A model generated the notes under the pieces. That model made no database searches, was not told where the DNA came from, and saw nothing but the letters and a program-made list of their open reading frames with translations. A DNA stretch of 64,000 nt from positions 25,408,476-25,472,475 of the forward strand of contig NC_053409.1 of NCBI RefSeq assembly GCF_016859285.1. Reading direction: 5' to 3'. Position numbers and translations under genes: made by a program. Shown piece by piece: positions 1 through 14,500 of this stretch. Each line of letters opens with the position of its first letter. Position 1 is the stretch's first letter. The DNA comes from Xiphias gladius (Eukaryota; Chordata; Actinopteri; Istiophoriformes; Xiphiidae).

Positions 1-3000
1 GCCAACAGCGGGGACAAACATCTGGTTTCGCTGGTGCAGAGCGGAAACCACATTCGGTTACGTTGGTGCGGGAGGCGAGGCCACAGGACGTGAAGCGAGC
101 CGGACAAACCCCCAGGTGAAGCTGGTCGACCTAATTAGAATCTGACTAAATCTGAGCCAGTTTGTAGTTGAAGTTCAGGGTTTTCTAGCCTGGTCAGAAA
201 GCGACAGTCTGCTTCTTCAGAGCTGGTAATTCAGCTAATATTTGCTTTTCCTCCTCCGGTGTTTTTCATGTCACTGCAAACCGAGGATACTTGACGAAAC
301 AAGACACCGGAGGCTCCGACAAACTGCAGAGCCAAAGTAAAAAGCCAACGAGAAAACTAAAATGGACGCAGCACTTTACCTGCCACAAACCGGATTTAAA
401 CATAAGACTTTTATCTGAATGCAGGTAAATTGTTAAAATGTTAACATTTTGAATAAAAACTCACATTTTCTCTAAACTCTGGTTTAATTTTAGTTCAGTT
501 TCTCCGAATCCTGACACCTATAGTCACAATCAGACCTCAGATCCACATTTAGGACCAACTTCACCCTGTCGGTCCGGCTTTGTTTCTTTTTTTTTTTTTT
601 TTTTTTTGAGGGGGGGGGTTGTTACAGTGCATTCTGGGAACAGTGCATTCATATTAGGACAGTACCGTACACAACAAGCTACTTAAGACTTGTGAAAAGT
701 TTGTTTTTTTTTCCTCTTTCTCCTGATTTTGTGGGTCTTCAGTTTACCAGCAGGGGGCAGCAGCGCTCGATGCTCAGCGATCCAGGGTTTCACCCGGTAA
801 AAAAACTTCCTCTCCGACCTGCCAGGTGCGGTAACAACTGGACACAGCTGGGATTTGGATTCAACTTTTTTTTTCATCCAGTTCAGGTTTCGGATGGTGT
901 TTGGCACCAAATGTCGTATTTTTTCTTGTACTATGAAATAGAGAAGAAATGGAACCACTCCCGAGACAGAGTCCACTCACTGGCTTTGTCCAGGGCTCTC
1001 AGCCGTCGACGGACCAACGCCGGTCAGGGAACGTTGTGCTGAGATGTCTTCCGTCACGCCGCTGTTTCCGGAGTCGGGAATGAACCTCGATGCTCGGTTC
1101 TCTTTGTTCCGCATCTCCTCAAGGGAAAAAAAAATTCAGGCACGAGTGTTTTCCAAACGATTCGGGAGCCTTGCCCCCAGAACACATCGTTTGTCCAGAC
1201 ACCGTGCTTCCCGAAGCCCCATGGTGGAGAGGGCGAGACCCGTAGTGACCCGAACGGTCCCGGTAACGAGGACAATAGGGCACTTGACTGTAATAAAACT
1301 TTTCTCTGAGCGGTGTTGCAGGGTTTCGGGGCGGGTCGCCGACCAGTCCTTAGGATTTAGGATGAGAACCCCCCCTCCCCCGGTAACGGCAGTCTTCCGA
1401 TTCTCGCTACCTGACTACAGGTTCAGGAACCTAAAGCAAATTTTGACGGTGAATTCGACCTGAGTCAGGTCCATGGCCCCTCACGTGGTCCTTTCCAGTC
1501 CAACAGGACCTCGCGCTCTGATCCGATGAACACATGGCTGGTATTTGGAAAAAAAAAAAAAAAATTTAACAACAAATCTTAATTTCATTATCGGCTACAA
1601 CCTGCAGATATGTTTTGTTTTTTGTCCTACAGCAGCAGCGTTGTAATGCCGATGTAATCTCCCTACGATACCAGAGAAGACCTTGGTCACTCCCGAAGGA
1701 AAAAATAAAGCAGGCACAGTAAACACCTCGGTAAAAGTTCAGATCGGTCCGGTCTGACAGGCATCGACCAGGAAATCCACACTGAAGATTAACGTGGGCC
1801 ATTAGTGGTATGAAGGTTTATTCAGCACCGCGCCTCATCTGCGGGGTGGGAGGACGGCGGGCGGAGAGAGAACTGGAGGCCGAGGCCACGTCGTTTTCTT
1901 TCTGACAGCTGTCCCTACACGGAACCCTGCTTAGATTCATCATGAACGGCTCTGGGGGGTCGAGCAGAAGAATATAAAACTTTGAGACTCGCTCGGTCTT
2001 TCCCAACACTTCCCCGGCGGCCTGAATCGTCCGCGTTCCTGTCGGCGGCCTCATCACGGGGCTGGTGGCAGTTCTGGTTTAAACACCTAAAACCTCTGGG
2101 CTCAGTGCGGGTCGGGGGCCAGCTGCGCCAGCTGTTCGTCGGTACACCGCGAGACCGGCTGAATCCCCTCCAACTGGTTCGTGCGCAGAGATTAGTTGTC
2201 GCTACACTGACCGAACAGCCGGACAACAGCCCGCTCGTTTCTACACCGCGTAGATTATCAGAGGTAAAACTGCCTGGGGGGGTGTTGAAATAACAAAGAC
2301 CTTAAACTGAAAGATTTTAAATCCTGTTTCTTGAAGTAAGCGCAACCTCAAATTAATGTTAAATGACCAAATGATGTCCTGTAATATTTCCCTTGGCCCT
2401 GACCTTGATGACCTCTAGTTCTGACAGACACACATTTCCCCATGTACATTTCTCCTCTATATGAGTCTGTGGAATTGCTTGCACCCTTCCCAGCTCCCGG
2501 TTCGCACATTACTACATTCTTTTCTGACTTTTCCTTCGTTTCGACGGTGCGGCCGGATTTAGTAAAAATCACAAGTTAAAAACCAGGCTGCGGTTCCGAA
2601 GCACTCAGGAGGGACTCGACAGTGGACACTTTGGACACTGGCTTCACAAACAGCTGTCGCGACCCAGCCCCGATCCTGTTATGGTTCAGCAGGCGGTTGA
2701 AGAGGACCCGACAAAACCCCCGACCATGAAAAGAAGAACTGAGCTGGTTCCGGACTGTCACAACGCCAGAAGTCCGGCTTTTATCACCGAGCTAAAATAG
2801 CGTAATAACATGACATCCTGCCGTGAGGCCGCGACACGTCCGTCCGTTTTAGCGGAAGAGTTTTGTTTTGCTTTTCCCTGCTGACATCGGGGCAAAAAAA
2901 CATATTTTGAGTTTTATAAAACTTATTGATTAATTCAATATTCTGCGCAATTTTTGACTTTCTGCTAATTATGAAGATGCTGCAGCCGATTTAACGCCTG

Positions 3001-4814
3001 TGTTAATTTGAAGTTTCAAGAAAAAAGGTTAAAATCTTACAAACAAACAAACAAAAAACATTTCCACAACGAACTGGTAATTAAAAATGAGTATTTCAAG
3101 CATTTCTGATTGAGTTTTTATGACACGTAAAAGCTGACAGTCCGCTTACATCTGTCTACTAAAGTTTGGGGTTTAAAAAATTTTCATTCATATATATTTT
3201 TGCCTGAGCAGCCCCACTCTCCTCCCGTCATCGCCCCGTCCTCCTCCTGTCTCTCGACTGTCCCCAGCCGACGCATCCTGCCTCCTGGGAGCCGCGTTAT
3301 CTCCGCCGCCTCCTCCCTCCTGGCACGAGCAGACGAAACGCTCCTCCGCACGGTGGATGCATGTCATCAAGATCGTGTCCACGTTATCAAACCGGAAGTC
3401 GAGTTTTACACTGTTCGAAAAACGAGCTGAGCCAAGCGGACAGAGTCCCGTCATCTTTAGAGAAAAAAAACAATCCGTCTAAAACCTCTCTGTACGTTTC
3501 CCGTACGGGGTGACGCTTCACTCCTTCCTTCTGGATCATACAATATGTGCCCTGTCACTGCTTTTCCCGTGTCAGCTCGCAGGACAAACAATAAATCTCA
3601 GAGCGTCGGACGATAATTTGTCCGAATAAAGACAGGAACGTCAAACAGAGCAGACAGAGTGGGAAGAGCCCTTTAGGAAAACACTGTACACGTGCGATCG
3701 AACTCCTCAAAGAACGATTCTACTCCCAGTTTCTGAAGAAATCTGTCTCTTTCAGTGAGACAGGTAACAAACGAACTCGAAACACAGGGATGTCCACTAC
3801 GCAGGGGGAGGAAAGGACGAAGAGGACACAGGAATAAGGACTTCAGAAGTCCCAGGGATCTTATTGCTTTGAGAGACGAAGGAGAGGAAGATCGAATATT
3901 AATATTAAGAAGCTTTCCGACAAAGAACCAAACAAGGTTTTAACAACAAGCTCGAGCTTTGGATTTTGATAATCGATCATCGATCAATCATCATTTTCAT
4001 ACTCAAAGACTCTAAACTTTCTCCGTTTGCAGCTTCTCCGATGCGAGTATTTGCCATTTCTCTGTTTTCTAACGCTGTAACTGAATATATCTTTGGGTAT
4101 TCGGATGGTTGATCAAACTAAACGAGATGAGAACCGAAATCCAAAGCAGCAGATCAACAGATGATCAAAATCATCGTGCGCTGCAGCCCCGCGCACCAAA
4201 CACCGTGTCAAGCACTAGTCGGTCACGTTTTGGGGGAGTTACTCAACACTGTCCTCCGGTAAAATTCCCTGCATCGTTTTGAAGCTTTGCCCGATAATAC
4301 ACGAGCTCCTCTGAGTGCACCCCACCGTGGCATGTCGCTTTTTTCAATGCCGAAGAGATTCTCAGTCCTCTCACCTGTGTGGTTCTTTGTCTGAGCTCTT
4401 AATAATAACGGCATTAATAAAATATGTAAATGCTAAGACACAGGTCATCTATCAGTAGCAATCAGTGGCAGTTGCAGTCTTTAAGACGCCACCGTTAAAA
4501 AGATTTTTCTGCCTTTAAAATGAATTAAGCTGGTAGAGGAGGAGTGGGTGTTTGGCTTTGACGCTTTCAAGCCTCCTGGGGTCAAGTGGAGCCATTTGAT
4601 TGGATCTGAAATAAATCTAGAGAATAGAAGAGACAGATTTACCGGCCAGATTTAGCGGATCTCCTGGCCGCCAGGTCGCACTCAGGGAAGCTGTCAGAAG
4701 CAATCAGCTGCTTCTGTTTCATCCATCCTGAGCACTACTCTGAGCCGACAGGAGAAAGAAAAAAAACTATAAAACCGATTTAAAAAAAGGCAGCATCCAG
4801 ATCAGTGTTGAGGC
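1..4814. other. sequence downstream of sgpp1; no supportable gene
   Basis: Both strands hold only short frames (up to 139 codons at 1044-1463, plus strand) that lack recognisable motifs, splice-consistent partners or domain patterns. Base composition is mixed, with CpG-richer patches at about 1.0-1.45 and 1.8-2.3 kb. A poly-T then poly-G run sits at 588-619 and poly-A runs occur near 1549-1564. If the ATTAAA at 4815 is skipped, part of this could be sgpp1 3' UTR (an AATAAA on the minus strand is at about 1815). Otherwise it is intergenic. Confidence 0.5.
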
Positions 4815-4820
4815 TTTAAT
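4815..4820 (-). terminator. possible sgpp1 polyadenylation signal (ATTAAA)
   Basis: ATTAAA on the minus strand, about 162 nt past the sgpp1 stop, is followed by a T-rich stretch (about 4790-4740). No AATAAA occurs on this strand before about 1815, so either this variant signal is used or the 3' UTR is about 3 kb. The choice rests on sequence alone. Confidence 0.35.
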
Positions 4821-4981
4821 TCACCTTCATCAGTCCCAGACCAGCTGCCTCTGGTTAGGAAAGTGGTTTTGGATAAAAAGAAGTGGCAAAAGTGATCTGA
4901 TAACAGCATCTGGTGAACACCTGGAGGGTCACCTCGCTGTTTTCTCGTCAATGACTGACTATGAAGTGAGCTAACATCCAG

Positions 4982-5533
4982 TCAGGAGAGCTGCATGCAG
5001 CTGAAGAGCAGCGGGACCAGGAAGAGCACGTTGAAGCCCACCGTCCCGTACACGATGTAGCGGTAGGGCAGCTCCACCTCCATGTGCTGCCTGGCCTTCC
5101 TCGCGTCCCCACTGGGGACCCCGAACGCCCGGCACACCAGCGGGATGGTGATGGCCTTCATCACCGCCCGCGTGGCCACCAGCACCAGGACGCCCAGGAC
5201 GAGCCGCAGCGCGGCCGTAGCCACAAGACCCACGCTGAGAGCGGGCATGCTGAACGGGAGCTGGTCCGGAGTCGGGTCGGGTATCAGGCCCAGGTAGTGG
5301 TTGACGTGGGAGGCCAGCGCCACGCCGGCCCCCGTGCCCAGGATCTGAGCGGTGTCCCCCCGCGAGGTGCTCCAGGTGTCCAGGGTGAAGGAAAAGAGGC
5401 CCAGGCCGAGGTGCAGGGAGATGATGATGAGCGGGGCGTAGCGGCAGGTCAGGTTGAAGCCATCAATCAGGTCCAAGGCTGGGAGGAAGAAAAGCAGGAT
5501 CAGGACGCTGTACAGGACGCCGGCCATCACGTC
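4982..5533 (-). CDS. sgpp1: sgpp1 coding exon 3 (C-terminal membrane domain and stop)
   Basis: The acceptor CCCCCAG|GACGTG sets the exon start at 5533, and the TGA stop is at 4982-4984. It encodes residues 325-507, starting with catalytic Asp325. It contains several hydrophobic spans, the conserved [15 protein letters not shown] loop, and the late conserved [19 protein letters not shown] segment. The open frame runs through the acceptor into intron 2 up to about 5653, but that part is a SINE-like repeat and not coding. The exon is GC-rich compared with its flanks. Confidence 0.94.
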   Translation of the reverse strand, partial: DVMAGVLYSVLILLFFLPALDLIDGFNLTCRYAPLIIISLHLGLGLFSFTLDTWSTSRGDTAQILGTGAGVALASHVNHYLGLIPDPTPDQLPFSMPALSVGLVATAALRLVLGVLVLVATRAVMKAITIPLVCRAFGVPSGDARKARQHMEVELPYRYIVYGTVGFNVLFLVPLLFSCMQLS

Positions 5534-8500
5534 CTGGGGGAAAGACAAAGAGAGAAACAGATGGTAGTGGCTTTTGTTAAATGGGTGAGTGGATGTAAAG
5601 GATGGTCCGACCATCATGAGCAGTGCTGGGTTCAGTGTCTTGCTGAAGGACACTTCAAGACGCGGACAGGAGAAGCCAGGGGTCGCACCACCAACCTTGC
5701 AATGAGTGGATGACCCGCCCGAAGTCCGGAGCCACAGCTGCCCAGAGGCTTACGACACATACAGGGTTCAGCTGACACTTTTTTATCCAGATCCTATTTA
5801 CCACAGTGCGCTACATTCACTGTCCGCTGTTCTATTCGAGTGTCCAGGGTTTAAATCGAAGACTTTCTGAGTTAAGATAATTGCGCACGGTGTGGATCTC
5901 GTGAGAACAAGATACTAATGAGGCTCCACAGTGTGACCAGATTTACCCCTCGGGGACAATAAAGACTGACTGACTGAACGATATCCCGCATAAATGACAG
6001 GGACACAAAAAAAAATTAATCAGCTGATTCTCTAGTTTCATTTCCTTGAGTCGAGTTCAAATACAGTTAAAACAAACTTCATTCAGCAAAGTCAACGTGT
6101 CAGAATTTCCCGGGTGCAGCGTTTGAGTCAGATAACAACATAACTTCTCACGGATAAGGGAAGTTTAAGACTCCTGACAGGAAGCAGGAAATCGGCGAGC
6201 ACATGGCAGTGAGCTCTGCACACAAACACAAAGGTCATCACAGCTGTTTATTTACTGACCCGAGCAGCAAACTGACAGTTGGCTTCCTGCCCTGGCACTG
6301 ACTGCATATGCGGATTTAACCTTCCAAATATATCCCTGAATTTACAATAAAGCTGACCCATCAATCTTCTTGCATCTGGTCGGCGTCTTTTTTTTTTTTT
6401 TTTAGCAATGACCTGAAATAACATAAATGCCTCAGTGCTGCTATTTTTACACACACTGATATCCGACAACAATCAACTGTGAAAACTGAAATCAGCATTC
6501 ACCAAAACAAGCAGGCTGCATACATCCACTAGAAAGGCCCGTTTATTTCCATCATGCATCAAAACATTTACAATCGTTCCAATTCAGCATTGAGTTCTGG
6601 TAAAAATCAAACTACTTTACAAATTGTATGAAGTTGGAAAATAAGTAACTTGTTTGCAAACATTTGGTAGAGTCATTGCCATTCTATAGACTGTAAAACT
6701 GTACACAATCATTTCTGCAGCTCTACTAAAAACAAAATCTTTTTTTTTCTTTTTTTCAGGACCTGGTGTTTTTCTCCATTTTATTTCACAGTAAACTGAA
6801 TATCCCTGGGTTTTAGACCTTTGACGGGACAAAACGAGACTTCTGAAGACGTCATCTTGAGATTGTAATTTACATTTTTCACCATTTCTTGAAATCAGTT
6901 TATAGATCAAACAGTTCTTTAATTGAAAAAAGATATTATATGAATTGATAATGACAATAATCCTTAGTTGCATCTAGGGATGGGGTTCTGAATCCGAATC
7001 CATGTCGGACTCTGTTTATTGAATCTAAATCCTTTTAAATCCCTTATTGAATCTTTTTAAGTAGCTTGTTTTGTGGGGAACGAAGACATCTGTTAGTTAA
7101 AATATGTACTGGGTTTTTTTCACTCAGAGCAGTAACAAAACGTATCCAACTTCTTCCAAAGACGTTAATATCAGAATTGGTAATTTAATTGTGATTTAAG
7201 AACAAGCATCACACCGACACTAATAGAAACTCCAGTAATTAAGTGCCAAACCTAAACCGTGGACACCCTGCTGAGCTGAAGGGCTGTAGGGCTTTCATCA
7301 CAGACGTTACGACTTCCTGTGACATTCATCGCCCCTGCCCTCAATCAGTTTGCTTCTCACCGTGGGGGGCTGTGCTGCAGCTGCAGAAGCCGTAGAAGCT
7401 AAAGCGGCACTGTAAAAATAACATTATTTTTGCTCTATCTTTGCATGACCATCGGGCGGCATGGTGGTTCAGTGGTTAGCACTGTCGCCCCACAGTGAGA
7501 AAGTGATGGGTTCAAACCCCGGTGCGGCCTGGGCCTTCCTGTTCTCCCTGTGCCTGCGTGGGCAGTGCGCTCCAAAGACATGCAAGCTGGAGGTTAGTTG
7601 GCGACTCTCAACTGCACGTGGGTGTGAATGTTAGTTTAACTGGTTGTTTGTCTTTATGTGTCAGCCCTGTGATAGACTGGCGGCCCGTCAAGTGACCCGC
7701 CTCTTTCCCACTGTCAGGGGGGGGATTGGCTCCAGAGTCTCCATCGAAAAGACACTTTTCTACAAACTACTCAGATAGTTTCAGGTAAATAATTGTTCAA
7801 GAGGTAAAAGTATCCAATACAGTATTTCACAAAAAATAAGCAAAGATCAGAGAAAAGCGCAAAAACTGAAACTAAATGTGTGAATCCGAACTTTTTTTCT
7901 TCTCCTTTCTTCTCCCATTCTCACAACCGCTCAGATTTATCTTGTGACCCTTCTGAGGGGAGGTTGGAAACCACTGGACTAAACTAGCTGACTGTATGTA
8001 GTAAAGCTGTAATGCTGCTGAAGCACTGACACATCAGTATTAAATATCTGATAATATCAGACAGAATAAGATATTAGTCACTGGAAACATTTTACAGCAC
8101 AATGAGTACTTTTACTTCTGATACTGAAGTACATCTACCTGATTATACTATTATAAATGGAACCCTTTTTCTTGTAATGGAGTATTTTTACATTGTTGTA
8201 TTGGCACTACTGCTTAGGTAAAGGATCTGAGTACTTCTTCCACCTTTTGTCTTCACAAACCGACAATGACCGTTGTAGTTAGCTAATCTCAGATGAGGGA
8301 AGGTGTCCACTTGTCAAGAGTTTAGCAGCATTCCTCATCAGTTCAGTTGGATCTGAGGAAGAAGAGGAAGTTTTAAAAAGACGTCGTTGGCCTGCGGCGG
8401 GCGAAAATGGGCCGGTAGGACCCTGCACAGCCCAGGCCGGGGCAGTGCAGACTGAGATCGCAGCTCCCGGGGAACCGGTGCATGGAGACTGGATTGGAAG

Positions 8501-11500
8501 AATCAGATGCAGGTGATCAGAACCAATGAGAGCCAAGGCCCGAGGGTGAGGGTAACGCTGTTGTAGCATCTGAAAACGGCAGGAATGCTCCGTATAGTTC
8601 AAATCTTAGGATAGGACAGGTGTACTAATTGGGCAGCTGACACAGGTGCATCAAGTGTCCTTTGTTCTTTGACATGAGTTTATTCACTGTTTGAACTGCA
8701 GTTGGGCTGGTTCCCTCTGTCCTTTGTTCTGTGTTTACTCACTCTTTGAACTTCAGTTGGGCTGGTTCCCTCTCGCCTTTGTTCTTTGTTTGATTGTGTT
8801 GAGTTCATTCCATTTCATTTGATATTCCAAGTCATGTTTACTTTGTCATTGTAAAGTTGTACACTAGTTTATCCAAACCCTAGATTTGGCCATTTCCTGC
8901 GCTTTCTGCCAGGTGGCAGTTTTAAAACTACTTCATGGATGAAATAGCTTTTATTTCACGTTTAATGGTTAGTTATAGCCTCATGTTACCTTACACAGAG
9001 AAGAGTGATCGTAATCAGCTCAGACACAGGTTTGTAGATTTTCGGTTACGGGAGAGAAGAGCTCCGGTATCGGATCGGTATCGGAGGGAAAACAAGTCAG
9101 ACTGGTGCCGTCTTTGTATTTACGAACACGAATATTATGCAGAAACCTGCTTTCCTTTATCATGTTAAAATATTAACATATTTTAAATCAACATTATGCC
9201 CCCCTGTGGGAGTATAGAGCCACTGCAGGCGGAACTAGGTTGAATGAACATGACTCATGTAGGCATATTAAACAAACACAAGTTTGCTGATGCTGCCAGA
9301 AAACTGGTGTAACTCAACATTTAATGGTCCCTCGTCATGCAGGCTTAAGGTGTGTACAGTATTTACTTGGCTTCGGAGTCTGACCGCAGGTATCTAATGC
9401 CTACTTTCCCCGGAGAAGGGATCGATGAGGGTTAATATTAATTTACACCAGTCCCCCAACCACCAGCCAAACACTGGGACATTTCAGCCGTGCCTGGCAG
9501 GTTAGTTGACTTGGGCAGCCACAACGGCGGGTAAACACGGCTCTGTTACAGTTTGAATATCTATTTGGCTGCATCAACCCGCGCTGAACTCCGAGGGCCA
9601 GACCTTCAGAGCCGGCGTCACATGTCGGCGCGCCGCTCAGCATGGACTCTCGTCCCGGGGAGTAAGTGACAGCACGCGGCGCGGTGCAAGGACACATTTT
9701 AGTGCGCGACCGCTTTAAGGTGACTCAGCCGCAAGGAAACAGACAGGACACCTCTCAGTAGGTTACTGCAATCTGTCACTGCTCCCGCCGCTGCTAGCAG
9801 CAAACTTTTATCAGCCCTCGCTCTCTTGGTTACAAAGACACAGTGAGTGAACGCTTTCAGCCGTCTGTAATTTTCTCCTCCACTGACACAAGTAGAGGGA
9901 GCTCTGAAACAATGAGATGCCTGATCTAAAAATGTTCAGAGAGACCATGGGCAGGCGGCACAGCGCCCTCGAGGAACAACACAGTCATTTGGGAGATGCT
10001 TTTATCTAAAGTGCCTTACAATGAAAACAAATGAGTTTATATATCGCCCGGCTGTGTGACCTCAGTGGAAACTGAACCACTAATAGTCCTGTATATAAAG
10101 CCTGACCCAAAGTGACTCCTACCTTTTGTTCATCTGGAAAACATAATGACTTAATGGATCCTGCTATCGGCATCCTTACAATGACTTACGATTTGTCCTC
10201 CGGTTGTGGACATGGACAGCAGGGTGAATGATAAGCCTCTGTTCCCCAAGATCTAAACGTGTAGTCAGTCTCAAATAACAAATTTGCATCAGAGGGATTT
10301 ATGATCTGTTTAACATGTGACACCCTCTGTCCATACTATGTGTTCAGACAGAACACAGAGCAGTGTTAAGAGGTGCCGTGATTGCATGCAAAGTCGAAGG
10401 AGTAGACACGAATGACGTCAGGACGCATCCGCGAGGCCAGAGTGTTTCAACTTGCTGGACAAATTTGCGCTCATGCCGGGGCTTCATGTACCTGCTTCAT
10501 AAAACGTACAGACAAGAGGAGAAAGGAGAGAGACTGATGGAAAAAATTACAGACAGAACTGGTATTTTTGGTTTTTTCTGCTGAACTAAACCCACAAACA
10601 GACGCTCCACACACAGTCGGTGAGTACGTTTGTAGCCATATCACAGCTAGTGTCAGTGCGGTTGGACAAACGGTCCAGCAGTCAAACCTGTGTGAGTAAC
10701 ACAAGGCGGAAAGTCGCTTCGCTCTCTGTCTGAATACACCTTTACAGCTGCATCTAATAATTACTTCCAATATTGATTAAACTGCAGATTATTTTCTCGA
10801 TTAAATTATAAAATGTCAGAAAATAATAAAAAAAAAAGAAGCCTGTCACACGCTCCCAGAGCCCAAGTTAAAGTCCTCAAAATGCTTGTTTTGTCCAAAA
10901 AAACGTCCAAAACCCAAAGCAATTCAGTTTCCTGTCATCGCAGCCAAAGAAACAGCACCAAATCCTAATATTTGAGAAACTGAAAGTAGAGATTTTTTTG
11001 GAAATCTTTGAGAGGATTTTGCTTAAAATATCACTCATATGATAATTTGAATATTAAATTGGTTATAGACAGGTCATTTCCTGTTGATCGAGTAACCAAT
11101 TAATTGACTAACTGATTCAGTTCTAGTGTTTATATAGGCCACAGTCACAAATAACACGTTCGCCTCAGAGGACCGTATACTGTAATTTGTTGAAAAGTCC
11201 CGAAAACGTATTTTCTCAATCAGCTTTTTACTACGACTGACACACAATGTTCTGTTTTGTTTGAACAGTTTCCTGAGGGGGATTAATGTTTGTGTGTGTG
11301 TCTGTTTTATCTGCAGTTTACACGCTGCTTTTTTAAGTGGGCGGGGTACAGCTGGAAGCATTGATCCGCAGATGGCAAAATTATAACAATTAAAATAACG
11401 AAAATGAAATAAACATCGTGTGTTGTCTGCTTATGTTGCCGGGACACTGCCAATCAAATTTGACCAAACCGTGCCCCCACACAGTCTTGACTGTCAAAGT

Positions 11501-14500
11501 CTTAATAAAAAACGCCAAGGGAAGAACTTTTAAAAGTTACTCTATCTAGTCATGAATATAAAATGTTATTGAGGAACAGTCTGTTATGTTTAGGCGCTAC
11601 ATAAATACAACTGAATTGAACCAAATTGAATTTGGAAACCAAGCTTGTAGGGGCTTTAACAAACAATACCCTCCGATTCAGATAAAGCAAAAAAACTCCT
11701 AGAAAAACCCTTTAAATGGTAACTACACCCTCAGATTCTGCTAGGACAGAACATGAGGGTAGGATTTATTGCAGGACTGTTGCATTAGACTGCATTACTT
11801 TCAGCTAGCGTACATAAAATTCCGGCAACTGTGCTTCTCATTTCGACTTAACTGATTTTAAAACGTAAGCCTTTGAATCGAGCACCAAAAATCTGAGTGA
11901 AAGTGCTCAGGTCCAAAGATGTCAACAACAACATCAGTGGCAGAACAGGTTTTTGTCTCTGAGCTCTTCCTGCAGAACAAAGGAGGAGGAAGTAGTTTCA
12001 TTGGGCGTGATGATTTCCAGAACACATTAAGTGCCCCGCAGACCTGGCAGAGCAGACCGCTAACGGCTCAAGCTTCCCTCCCTGAAACACAACAGTCCCC
12101 ATATGGCCTGACTGTGGTGCCTTCAGCTCTCAAAGCAGACATCAGACTGTTTTATCAGATTGAAATGAGCTCTGTACATGTCGGCCCACAGGCTGATCCA
12201 TCTCGTACAACTTCAATTCAGAGGTCTCAACCCAAATGAGATCGTTGTTTAAATCATGAGGGGGTTAAAGGAAACACGAAGCTGCTGTTTATGGTGATTC
12301 AAGCTCTTGACGCCTCGCAGTTCACACTCCTTCTTGGAACATAACAGACGTATTTTAAGATTCAGCGTGACTTACCCTTCCGGAGGACACCATTATCTAA
12401 GAGGCCCACTGCAAATAAACATCTAGACGCTCCTTATAACTGCAGAACTTGCCATTTTTAAGTGTCCTCAGTATCAAAGTAATCCAGTAATAGTTGTCTG
12501 TGCAACCCTGGCTACATCCGCTTACACCTGTATCATAGTTTGTTATAAACCATTTATTAAATGTTTGTATACTGCTCACAAATGCTAAATAGGGGGGGGA
12601 CTTAAAGTAAGGTGTTACCAAATAACAGTGTATGGCATGCCTGACTAATGGATGCGGTGATTCTGCTAAAAGCCTGTAAAAAAAAAAAAAAAACAGGAAA
12701 AAAAATGCTAGGGTTAAAAGACAAAGCCCAGCACATAAAACTGACTTTTACATTCCACTGGACCCAAATTTAAACTCAGGGAGAGATCCCAATTTTTCCA
12801 AAGATCCCAAATATGTCTGACTTCCAGGGATCTTTCAAATGATGAACAAGACGTCTAGATTTTTCCCAGCTGATGTAATGATGCTGGTTGGAATATTTCA
12901 CCCAGTACAACAATGACATAGTTTAACCGGAGCGTTGGAAGAAGCCAATATGGATTATAAATCTACGTGACACTCTAATACAGTGTGGAAAAAAAACTTT
13001 GTTTCTTATTTGAGCTTACTTAAGGGGAAATTTTAGAGAAGATGAGAGTTTAAGGGATAGTCAAGATCTTCCAGACAAACTGACATTACTGGTTACTGGT
13101 GGAAAGTCAACTGGTCTGTAATGTGAAGGCTGCTATGTTTCTAGACATTATTTTCATCCTTAATGCGATCGAGTGAGCGGAATGCTTGCGCATGAGGAGG
13201 AGCAGCAGGAGTTTGTGAGCTACAGTACAGATATACGATTTTGTCTGCACTGACAGAACCACGAGTGGTCACGTTCATGCTCGGGGGTTATACGCAGGAC
13301 AAGGAGGAAGAGGAAGAGGCAAGGGGCCGGGTGAGGGGGAGAAGAAAGGAACGTGCGGAGTACAAACTGTCACAGGAAAAAATAGTAAAAGTACTGGAAG
13401 GAAATAGGTTGTTAAATGGTCCTTGCTGTTAGTAAACAATAACAAACAATGTGTGCAGCTGGACAGCGCCAGATCGCAGAAAGCAAAATGTCCCCCAAAG
13501 TGTTTTTGCAGCCCTGACAGCTGGAAAAAATGAAGAATTGAGATTAACTTTTGTCCAAATTATAAACCTATAGTTGCAGTTGCACTGTGTAGAGGTGAAA
13601 CTGTTTATAATATAGGTTTGTGCTAAGTGCACCAAGTTAAATTTAAGACATTTAAGCCATTTCAGCCACAACAGATTGCAACACAGGGCTCCAGACTGAC
13701 TTTTCCACTGGTAGCACTGGTGCTACCAACTTTCTCAGTTGCTTTGGCTGCACCCTTTTTTCTCTTTCCCCCTCTCTTTTTCTTCTTTGTGAACGGGAGC
13801 TCCTCTTTTGCTATGTCATAGGCAGTGTTTAACTTGACGACCGTTTTATTTTCCTCCCTTGAGCGATTACACTCATTTAACTGCAGAAAAGAAGCGGGGA
13901 GGGGCTCGGAGCTTCGGGTGCTGCATCAATCCCTGCTCTTCTACTCCCCTCATTTCGTTTCATCATCATTAAGCTGTAAGTGCAGGTTGGGAGAGAGGCC
14001 GACCGAGCCGGTGAAGAAGGAAAAGTTCTACTTTCAACCTCAACGGCTAAAGCAGCGCTCGTGAAATTTTGAAAAATTTTGAAAAACTGTAAAAGTGTAC
14101 TGGTGGTGTTTTAAAGGCAAAGGGTGGTGACGGCAAATATTGATTTATTTTAGCTATATCTGTTTACTGCACTTTGCATCACATTAAATTTTGAAAGCAT
14201 CCTCACTTTTGTGTTAGTGTCCAAAAGATCTGCACAAAAAATAAACTGGAACTGGATCTGCAAAATGCATGATCAGGTATGGTTTTGAAAAAGGACTTCT
14301 GAACTCTTGAGATCACCTCGGGAGTGGTTTCTTGTTTTTATTTAGAAGAATATCAAAGAACTTTCACAGACACCCGTTATGTAAACGCTATATTACTTAT
14401 TGAGTTTATGAGGCGTGCTGTCTCACCGTCAAAACCGTGATCACAAGAATGACCTCCCTCTCGGGCAATACTGTCGCTCATTGAAGGAGCTGGGGATTTG

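Noticed and set aside
1044..1463. 139-codon plus-strand frame
   Set aside because: Arg/Ser/Pro-rich, with no recognisable domain and no splice partners; likely chance in a CpG-richer patch.
5534..5653. N-terminal extension of the sgpp1 exon 3 frame
   Set aside because: It lies upstream of a clear acceptor and overlaps a SINE-like repeat. The spliced frame from exon 2 joins at 5533.
5084..5713. 209-codon plus-strand frame over sgpp1 exon 3
   Set aside because: It is the antisense shadow of a GC-rich coding exon; no motif and no splice context.
7453..7560. A functional tRNA gene, suggested by box A/B-like words
   Set aside because: No full cloverleaf can be drawn and the sequence continues into the body of a dispersed repeat.
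11919..12239. 106-codon plus-strand frame in sgpp1 intron 2
   Set aside because: Reasonable composition but no family match, no splice signals around it and no neighbouring exons.
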